The translations under genes were made by a program, and so were the position numbers. The notes beneath the pieces were generated by a model. The model saw only the letters and a program-made list of their open reading frames with translations. It made no database searches and was not told the DNA's origin. A DNA stretch of 64,000 nt from Streptomyces sp. WMMB 322 (GTDB taxonomy: Bacteria; Actinomycetota; Actinomycetes; Streptomycetales; Streptomycetaceae). Numbering within the stretch: position 1 is the first letter of the stretch; each line of letters begins with the position of its first letter. Where the stretch lies: contig NZ_FMHI01000007.1 in the NCBI RefSeq assembly GCF_900090145.1, forward strand, positions 186,001 to 250,000, read 5' to 3'. This document shows positions 58,249 to 64,000 of this stretch, in pieces.

Positions 58249-58493
58249 TGGACATCGCGGGCAGCATCTTCCATCCGAGCCAGCAGCACGCTCAGCACGA
58301 GCAGCAGCGGCTGGCGCACACATACGTCGTCGAGGGAACTCACGAACCGGGCTGCGGCCCGGTCGACCTCGGCTCCGGCAGGATCGTGATCGCTCTCCAG
58401 GACCAGCACGCGATTCTGCCCGCGCGGCCCAAGCTCGAAGACGACTCCGCCGGTGAGGACTCCGGCGCCGACGGACCGCCCGACCTGCTCTGA
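58248..58493 (+). CDS. Small conserved protein (DUF6191-like), second of a tandem pair
   Basis: 81 aa, MDIAGSIFHPSQQHAQHEQQ. It shares with its upstream neighbour the layout H-x-x-x-E-Q-x-R-L-x-H-T-x-V-x-E-G-x-x-x-P-G-x-G-P-V-D-L-G-S-G-R-I-V-I, but lacks the Thr/Asp tail and has a short acidic C-terminus instead. Start overlaps the first gene's stop (TGATG), so the two are translationally coupled and probably made in equal amounts. Likely an ancient duplication. Function unknown. Confidence 0.72.
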   Translation: MDIAGSIFHPSQQHAQHEQQRLAHTYVVEGTHEPGCGPVDLGSGRIVIALQDQHAILPARPKLEDDSAGEDSGADGPPDLL

Positions 58494-58556
58494 CCGCCCG
58501 CCTTGCTCTGCCGGGGCGGCGCCGCCTCACCGCCCGCCGGCACCGGCCCGGCAGGC

Positions 58557-61500
58557 TCAGCCCGCCGCCGGGCGGGTGTCCGCGTCGGTGAGCAGCCGCA
58601 GCCGGTGAGCCATGGCCGCCGCCTCACCGCGCCCGCCCACCCCGAGCTTCGCCAGGATGTTGGAGACGTGCACGCTCGCCGTCTTGGGCGAGATGAACAG
58701 CTGCTCGGCTATCTGCCTGTTGCTGCGCCCTGCGGCGACGAGGCGGAGCACGTCCCGCTCACGCTGCGTCAGTCCGAAGGTGTCCGCGGGCTCCTCCGCC
58801 TGCGCCGGGGAGCGCCGGGCTCCCGATGACGGCGCGGCAGCAGCAGGCAGCCGGGCCCGTACGGAGAGCTGTTCGATCTCGGTGCGGAGCGGTTCGGCGC
58901 CGAGCCGCCGGGCGACCTTGTACGCCGCCGCCAGCAGTTCGTTCGCGCGCTCGCGCGCCTCCCGGCTCTGCGCCCCGTCCTCGAGCAGCGCCTCCGCCAG
59001 GCGCTGACGTGCCAGGGCCAGGTGGTACGGGCGCTCCATCGCCTCGAAGGCCTCCGTGACCGCCTGCCAGGCCCCGGGGTCCGAACACCCCTCGGCCCGG
59101 CGGATCTCCGCCGAGACGAGCGCCGCGTGCGCCCCCCAGACGGGCGCCGGGTGCGGCAGGCGGCGCGCGGCGGTGCGCAGCTCCTCCAGCACGGCCGCGC
59201 GCCCCTCCTCGGCGGCGGGCAGGCCGCGAACGCCGGCCTCGTGCACCGCCGCGGCGTGCAGCAGCGGCCAGGCGTAGCGGTGCGTGCCGGGCGGGAAGCC
59301 CGCCTCCAGCGCGGCCCTCAACTCGGCGCGTACGGCAGCGAAGTCACCGCGGCCCGCGGCCACAGCCAGCTCGAAGTGGCGCAGCTGGACGGCGGCGTTC
59401 GCGGCGGCCGCATGGCTGCCCATCACCTCGCGGGCCGCCTCCACAGTCGCCTTCAGGCCCTCCAGATCGCCGTGGCCGAGCTGGAGATGGGCTTTCATCA
59501 GGGCGGCGAAGCCCTTGGTCTCCGCCGAGCGCGCCGCGGCCGCCGCCTCCTCGGTGATCCGGGCGGCGTCGGCCCACTCCCCCAAGGCGTACAGCGACTC
59601 GGCCTGGTTGCCCAGCGCGAAGCCGCACATGTCGGGGCGTCCGTGCGTCGCCGCTCCCTCCGCCGCCCGTACCGCGGCGGCGACCGCTTCCCGGGAGCGG
59701 CCCGCGGACTCCAGCTCCGTGGCGATGTTGATGTCGGCCCGCCCGACGACCCCGAAAGCGCCCGCCGCTAGGGCAGCTTCCCGCGCGATGCTCATCTCGT
59801 CGATGCCGGCACCCAGATCGCCGGAGTCGGCCATGAGGATGCCGAGGGTGATGCGGCCCTGCCACTCGATCGTGGTGGCGCCGACGACACGGGCGAGCTC
59901 GACGGCCCGCACCGCCGTGCTCATGGCCTCCGGGCCCGGCCGGTGCATCATGCCCCAGCTCGCGGCGCTGGTCAGCACGTCCGCGTGCACGGCGGACGGC
60001 GGCAGCCCGCGCACGAGTTCCTGCGCGCGGGCGATCTCCGCCCATCCGTCGCCCCGGCCCAGGGCCTCGACGGTCTTGGCGCGGCTGACCCAGAACCACG
60101 CTGCGCGCAGCGGGTCGACGTCGTGGTCCAGCAGGTCGAGGGCGCGTTTGGTCAGGGCGAGGGCGCGTTCGACGTCACCGCCGGTGCGGGCGGCCACGAC
60201 GGCCTCGGCCAGCAGCTCCATGAACGACAGCGACTCCGCGGCCGGTTCCTCTGCGCAGTCGGCGGGGCGGGGATAGACCTCCGCCTCGTCCATGGGGCGC
60301 AGCCGCTCCCGCGCCTCCTCCGGGACCTCGTGCCACAGCTCGATGGCGCGCTCCAGCAGCTGGTGCTGCTCGGCGAAGGCGTGTCTTCGCCGAGCCTCGA
60401 CGGCCGCGGCGAGCACGGCGGGCAGCGCCTTCGCCGCGTCCCGGCCGTGGTACCAGTAGTGCGCCAGGCGCGTCGTGCACTCCTCGGCCCGTACGAGCGA
60501 GGGGTCTGCCTCCAGGGACTTGGCATAGCGACGGTTGAGTGCTGCGGCCTCCCCCGGCAGCAGGTCCTCGCCGACCGCCTCGCGCAGCAGGGCGTGCCGG
60601 AACCGGTAGCCGTCTCCGTCCTCGGTCGGCAGAAGCACGTTGGCGCCGACGGCCACGCGCAGCGCGTCCAGCAGTTCCGCCGCGGGCAGTTCGCAGACGG
60701 CGGCGAGCAGCGCGTGCCCCACGGCGGACCCGCCCTGGGCGGCGACCCTCAGCACCTGCTGGGCGTGCTCGGGAAGCGCTTCGACACGTACCAGCAGCAG
60801 GTCGCGCAGGGAGTCGCTGATGCCGCACGTGGCGCAGTTGGCGGTGAGCTCCTCGACGAAGAAGGGATTGCCGTCGGAGCGTTCGAAGATGACACGCGCC
60901 TGCTCGGGTTCGGGTTCGGCGACCCCCTGGATCGCCGCTATCTGCGCGTGCACCTCCGCCCGTGTCAGCCGGGGCAGTTCGATGCGGCGGACGCTGCGCA
61001 GCCGGTCGAGCTCGGCCAGGAACGGGCGCAGCGGATGGCGGCGGTGGATGTCGTCCGAGCGGTACGTGGCGAGCAGGACCAGCCGGGAGGTGTGCACGGA
61101 GCGGTAGAGGTAGCCGAGGAGTTCGCGGGTGGAGCGGTCCGCCCAGTGCAGGTCCTCCAGGGCGATAACGACCGTACGGCCGGTGGCCAGCCGCTCCAGC
61201 AGCTGTGCCGTCAGCTCGAAGAGGCGGGCGCGTCCGTCCTCTTCGTCGTACGCCTCGGCGGCAGCGGCTCCGGGGCTGCCCGGCGCGGGCGCCAGATCGG
61301 GCAGCAGGCGGGCCAGCTCGGCCTCCCGGCCCGCGACGGCCGCGGCCAGATCGGCCTCGCCCAGTCTCCGGTGCAGGCCGCGCAGGGCGGTGGCGAAGGG
61401 CGCGAACGGCAGCCCGTCCGCGCCCAGTTCGAGGCAGCCGCCGACGGCCGTGGTGGCGCCGGCGGCACGGGCGGTGCGGAGGAACTCCTCCAGCAGGCGG

Positions 61501-61742
61501 CTCTTGCCGACGCCTGCCTCACCGCCCAGGAGCAGTGCCTGCGGCTCGCCCGCGTCGGCGCGGGCGAGCGCATCCTTGAGCAGCGTCAGTTCGTCGGCGC
61601 GGCCGACGAATACCGGACTGATGGTGGTCTGGCTGGGCACGTCGCCCAGCATGGCACCCGCCACCGACATCGCGGCAGCCGGTTTCCCGCCCGGCGCCTG
61701 CCCTCTCAGGACGGGCTGCAGCGGCGCCGGTGCCTCCTTCAC
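58557..61742 (-). CDS. Large ATP-binding LuxR-family (LAL) transcriptional regulator
   Basis: 1061 aa. The N-terminal AAA/STAND ATPase begins VFVGRADELTLLKDAL and has Walker A GGEAGVGKSRLLEEF (about 73) and Walker B VVIALEDLHWAD. A middle TPR-like helical region covers about 450-950, and the C-terminal LuxR helix-turn-helix is TQRERDVLRLVAAGRSNRQIAEQLF (about 995-1055). LALs are MalT-like activators, often of secondary metabolism or sugar use. GTG at 61742 is taken because it overlaps the stop of the 55-aa ORF (GTGA); ATGs at 61670 and 61652 are alternatives. Target genes unknown. Confidence 0.92.
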   Translation of the reverse strand: MKEAPAPLQPVLRGQAPGGKPAAAMSVAGAMLGDVPSQTTISPVFVGRADELTLLKDALARADAGEPQALLLGGEAGVGKSRLLEEFLRTARAAGATTAVGGCLELGADGLPFAPFATALRGLHRRLGEADLAAAVAGREAELARLLPDLAPAPGSPGAAAAEAYDEEDGRARLFELTAQLLERLATGRTVVIALEDLHWADRSTRELLGYLYRSVHTSRLVLLATYRSDDIHRRHPLRPFLAELDRLRSVRRIELPRLTRAEVHAQIAAIQGVAEPEPEQARVIFERSDGNPFFVEELTANCATCGISDSLRDLLLVRVEALPEHAQQVLRVAAQGGSAVGHALLAAVCELPAAELLDALRVAVGANVLLPTEDGDGYRFRHALLREAVGEDLLPGEAAALNRRYAKSLEADPSLVRAEECTTRLAHYWYHGRDAAKALPAVLAAAVEARRRHAFAEQHQLLERAIELWHEVPEEARERLRPMDEAEVYPRPADCAEEPAAESLSFMELLAEAVVAARTGGDVERALALTKRALDLLDHDVDPLRAAWFWVSRAKTVEALGRGDGWAEIARAQELVRGLPPSAVHADVLTSAASWGMMHRPGPEAMSTAVRAVELARVVGATTIEWQGRITLGILMADSGDLGAGIDEMSIAREAALAAGAFGVVGRADINIATELESAGRSREAVAAAVRAAEGAATHGRPDMCGFALGNQAESLYALGEWADAARITEEAAAAARSAETKGFAALMKAHLQLGHGDLEGLKATVEAAREVMGSHAAAANAAVQLRHFELAVAAGRGDFAAVRAELRAALEAGFPPGTHRYAWPLLHAAAVHEAGVRGLPAAEEGRAAVLEELRTAARRLPHPAPVWGAHAALVSAEIRRAEGCSDPGAWQAVTEAFEAMERPYHLALARQRLAEALLEDGAQSREARERANELLAAAYKVARRLGAEPLRTEIEQLSVRARLPAAAAPSSGARRSPAQAEEPADTFGLTQRERDVLRLVAAGRSNRQIAEQLFISPKTASVHVSNILAKLGVGGRGEAAAMAHRLRLLTDADTRPAAG

Positions 61743-61906
61743 GCGGACCTGAGCCAGAAGCGGCGTGCCCGCCTCGCGTGGCGCGCGGCCTCCTCCCGGT
61801 GCTGGTGTCCGCCTGCGTCGGCCTCAAGGGCGCGGCGCTCGGCCGCGGCCTTCTGCCGCATTTCGGCGATGCGCAGGAGCCCTGCCTCGTGGCCGTAGTA
61901 GTGCAT
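61739..61906 (-). CDS. Small hypothetical protein coupled to the LAL regulator
   Basis: 55 aa (MHYYGHEAGLLRIAEMRQKA, then a long basic helix ending FWLRSA). Good ribosome site GGGAG 9 nt before the ATG. Its TGA overlaps the GTG of the LAL gene by 4 nt. It is highly charged and probably helical, with no known domain. It is either a real small protein or a leader ORF for translational control of the regulator. Confidence 0.55.
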   Translation of the reverse strand: MHYYGHEAGLLRIAEMRQKAAAERRALEADAGGHQHREEAARHARRARRFWLRSA

Positions 61907-62060
61907 CTCTGACTCTCCCGGTGTCGTGTGGACGGTCTGTTTTCCGCTGTCTCCACACTCGTCTCCCAGGTGGGGTCGCCGCATCGGGCACCTGCCCGGT
62001 CTTACGGCTCCAAGGGGCCTTAGCCGTACGGCCGGGGGGTCTTAGGGGACCTTCAGGCAC

Positions 62061-62112
62061 GGCCGAGCCGCCCGCTCCCGGGTCCTGGGACCCGTGGGCG
62101 GGCGGCTCGGCC
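62061..62112 (-). terminator. Terminator after the 218-aa membrane protein gene
   Basis: 15-bp stem GGCCGAGCCGCCCGC / GCGGGCGGCTCGGCC enclosing a second hairpin (CGGGTC ... GGACCCG), 27 nt past the stop at 62140. Confidence 0.85.
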
Positions 62113-62139
62113 GTTGGTCGCTTCAGATGTGAACGGGGG

Positions 62140-62796
62140 TCACTGTGCGGGCGGCCCGGCGGGGGCGCTCGGCATCTCGGGGGCCGCGGCGAACAGGTCG
62201 AAGTACATGCCGCCGGCCACGGCGAGGCCGATCACGCCGAGGACGACTCCGCCCAGCGCGACCGACTTGACCCAGGAGGCCGTCTCGGCCCGCTTGGCGA
62301 CGAGCGCGAACAGCACACCGCCCACGAGTACGGCGATCAGCGCGAAGATCCCGTTGAGGAGGGCGGTCGCATGCCAGGGCGCACCGTAGAGCGCGTTGAT
62401 CTGGTCGGCTCCGCCGCCTCCGCCCTGCGGGGCCTGGGCGCTGCTCTCGATCTGCCCGATGAGCTGTTTGCGATCGCGCAGCATCTCGCTGAGAGAGGTG
62501 CCCGTGAGGGACGCGAGGCCCAGCGCGGCGCTCACGACGGCGCCGGCGCCGGCACCCGTCCCGCTGCGGCGCACGTCGGTCGCGACGACCGTCTCCTCGA
62601 CGTGGACCTCGTCGGGGGAGGCGTCGTCCTGGAGGATCTCGGTACGGGTCTCGGCGGTACCGGCGGCGGTCTCTTCCGCGTTGCCGGTGGCCTTCTTCTC
62701 AGCGTTGTCGGTGGTGTCGGTGTTGTCGGTACCGGTCTCCGCCGGCGTGGCGGCGGTCTCTTCGGTCTTGTCGGTCTTGGTCGTCTCGGTAGCCAT
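62140..62796 (-). CDS. Membrane protein of unknown function
   Basis: 218 aa. Residues 1-70 are Thr/Glu/Asp-rich and low-complexity. Predicted membrane segments are near 80-97, 140-165 and 172-200 (WVKSVALGGVVLGVIGLAVAGGMYF). No recognised domain. It starts 6 nt after the stop of the MMPL transporter gene, so it is almost certainly co-transcribed and may be an accessory subunit. The short DNA repeats behind the Thr/Glu tract look slippage-prone. Confidence 0.7.
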   Translation of the reverse strand: MATETTKTDKTEETAATPAETGTDNTDTTDNAEKKATGNAEETAAGTAETRTEILQDDASPDEVHVEETVVATDVRRSGTGAGAGAVVSAALGLASLTGTSLSEMLRDRKQLIGQIESSAQAPQGGGGGADQINALYGAPWHATALLNGIFALIAVLVGGVLFALVAKRAETASWVKSVALGGVVLGVIGLAVAGGMYFDLFAAAPEMPSAPAGPPAQ

Positions 62797-62802
62797 GGGG
62801 CG

Positions 62803-64000
62803 TCACCGTAGGGGCCGTTTCTGAGAGTCCGATGAGAGTTCGGGACGCGGCGCGGGGACCGCGGCGGCCACGGGTTCCGGCAGCGCTTCGGGAGAGGGTT
62901 CGGGGACGGCTTCCGGCTCGATGCTGAGGCGCGGAAGCAGCCGGTCCATCCAGCGCGGCAGCCACCAGTTGGCACTGCCCAGCATGTGCATGAGGGCCGG
63001 GACCAGCAATGTACGCAGCACGAACGCGTCCAGCGCCACGGCGGCCGCGAGGCCGATGCCGAACATCGCGATGATCCTGTCGCCGCTGAGCACGAACGCG
63101 CCGAAGACCGCGATCATGATGACGGCGGCGGAGTTGATCACCCGTCCCGTCTCGGCCAGCCCCACGCGTACGGATCTGCGGTTGTCGCCGGTCAGACGCC
63201 ACTCCTCGTACATGCGGCTGACGAGGAAGACCTGGTAGTCCATCGACAGCCCGAAGAGCACCGACACCATGATCACCGGCAGGAACGGTTCTATCGGGCC
63301 GGAGCCGCCCAGGCCCATCAGGCCGCTGCCCCACCCCCACTGGAAGACTGCGACGACGACGCCGCAGGCCGCGGCCACCGCCATCACGTTCATCAGGGCG
63401 GCCTTCAGCGGGATGCCGATGCTGCGGAAGGCCAGCAGCAGCAGCGCGCAGCCGAGGGAGACCACGACGCCGACGAACAGCGGCAGCTTGCCGAGTATCA
63501 CGGAGGCGAAGTCGTCGTGCGCCGCCGTGATGCCGCCGACCTTCACATCCAGCGAGCTGGACCCGGTGGCCTGGGGCAGCACGTCCTCGCGCAGGTCCTC
63601 CACGAGCTGCGAGGTGCTCTCGTCCTGCGGCGCGCCGTCCGGGACGACTGTGATCACGCCGGTGCTGCCGCTGCCGTTCAGCTCCGCCCCGGAGACCTGC
63701 GCGACGCCTCCGACGTCGCGCAGCTCGCCGGGCAGCTTCTCGAAGTCGAGCTTCGCCTTGGCGTCGTCGATCTCGCCGACCAGCGTGAGCGGACCGTTCG
63801 TGCCGGCCCCGAACCCGTCGGACATCAGGTCGTAGGCCTGCCGGGTCGTCGTCGTACTCGGGTTGCTGCCCTGGTCGGAGGTGCCCAGCTGAAGCCCGCC
63901 GACCGGAACCGCCAGCCCCACCATCAGCACCGCGGCGATGCCGCCGAGCAGCCGCGGACGGCGTGCGACGAAGGCCGACCAGCGCGCCGCCGCACCGGCA
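62803..64000 (-). CDS. MMPL/RND-family transporter (N-terminus cut by window edge)
   Basis: About 399 C-terminal residues are visible. The segment LLLAFRSIGIPLKAALMNVMAV and the motif PVIMVSVLFGLSMDYQVFLVSRMYEEW are diagnostic of actinobacterial MMPL exporters, followed by the helices ending FVLRTLLVPALMHMLGSANWWLPRWMDRLL. The reading frame continues beyond 64000 (AGAAARWSAFVARRPRLLGG). These proteins export lipids or natural products by proton motive force; cargo cannot be told. First of a two-gene unit with the 218-aa membrane protein. Confidence 0.92.
   Translation of the reverse strand, partial: AGAAARWSAFVARRPRLLGGIAAVLMVGLAVPVGGLQLGTSDQGSNPSTTTTRQAYDLMSDGFGAGTNGPLTLVGEIDDAKAKLDFEKLPGELRDVGGVAQVSGAELNGSGSTGVITVVPDGAPQDESTSQLVEDLREDVLPQATGSSSLDVKVGGITAAHDDFASVILGKLPLFVGVVVSLGCALLLLAFRSIGIPLKAALMNVMAVAAACGVVVAVFQWGWGSGLMGLGGSGPIEPFLPVIMVSVLFGLSMDYQVFLVSRMYEEWRLTGDNRRSVRVGLAETGRVINSAAVIMIAVFGAFVLSGDRIIAMFGIGLAAAVALDAFVLRTLLVPALMHMLGSANWWLPRWMDRLLPRLSIEPEAVPEPSPEALPEPVAAAVPAPRPELSSDSQKRPLR

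Overview
The window is high-GC actinobacterial chromosome, almost certainly Streptomyces. The evidence is GC-rich wobble positions, GTG/TTG starts, conservon operons, an ilvB leader peptide of the known Streptomyces type, AccB/AccE, and a twin-arginine polysaccharide lyase. From memory the backbone (diguanylate-cyclase-like gene, ilvB-ilvN-ilvC, serA, putative proline genes, leuB, ilvE, cimA, accB-accE, conservon, gltX) runs in the order of the S. coelicolor core chromosome. This was not checked by alignment. No rRNA, tRNA, CRISPR array, insertion sequence or prophage was recognised.

Layout. 1-3069: a truncated MarR-acetyltransferase fusion with a palindromic operator over its start, then gltX and a fumarylacetoacetate-hydrolase-family gene. 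3402-13854: two conservons (cvnA-B-C-D) in tandem on the minus strand; CvnB and CvnD are almost identical between copies, CvnA and CvnC have diverged. 14460-16741: a small orphan gene, accE and accB. 16962-19415: a secreted family-8 polysaccharide lyase. 19585-24146: branched-chain amino acid genes cimA, ilvE and leuB; cimA has what looks like an Ile-codon leader peptide and attenuator. 24249-29836: a 43-aa ORF, a HAD hydrolase, the proline catabolic pair (P5C dehydrogenase, proline dehydrogenase) and a divergent PucR-type regulator.

30157-39915 looks like an accessory block: a Rid-family protein, then a minus-strand set that imports and hydrolyses a sugar (lipoprotein binding protein, two permeases, GH78 alpha-rhamnosidase, GH1 beta-glucosidase), then an acetyltransferase and a DinB-like gene. 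40037-46537: serA, a GH3 beta-glucosidase and two DJ-1/PfpI-domain genes. 46830-50692: ilvC, ilvN, ilvB with leader and attenuator. 50725-54102: a membrane PAS-GGDEF protein with a decayed EAL domain. 54464-57881: a 2-hydroxyacid dehydrogenase, an aldo/keto reductase and a lipoprotein sugar dehydrogenase ending in a 50-bp perfect palindrome. 57979-64000: two overlapping small paralogues, a large LuxR-family ATPase regulator preceded by a 55-aa ORF, a membrane protein and the C-terminal part of an MMPL transporter.

How the genes fit together: CimA, IlvBN, IlvC, IlvE and LeuB cover most of isoleucine/valine/leucine synthesis, with leader-peptide attenuation visible at two operons. AccB/AccE supply malonyl-CoA. 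The GH78/GH1/ABC set suggests uptake of rhamnosyl-glucosides and their hydrolysis inside the cell. The most unusual signals are the duplicated conservon, the candidate cimA attenuator, a dispersed REP-like palindrome inserted in coding sequence, the shared ATTGAAACG operator-like sites, the 50-bp palindrome and the tandem small-protein pair.
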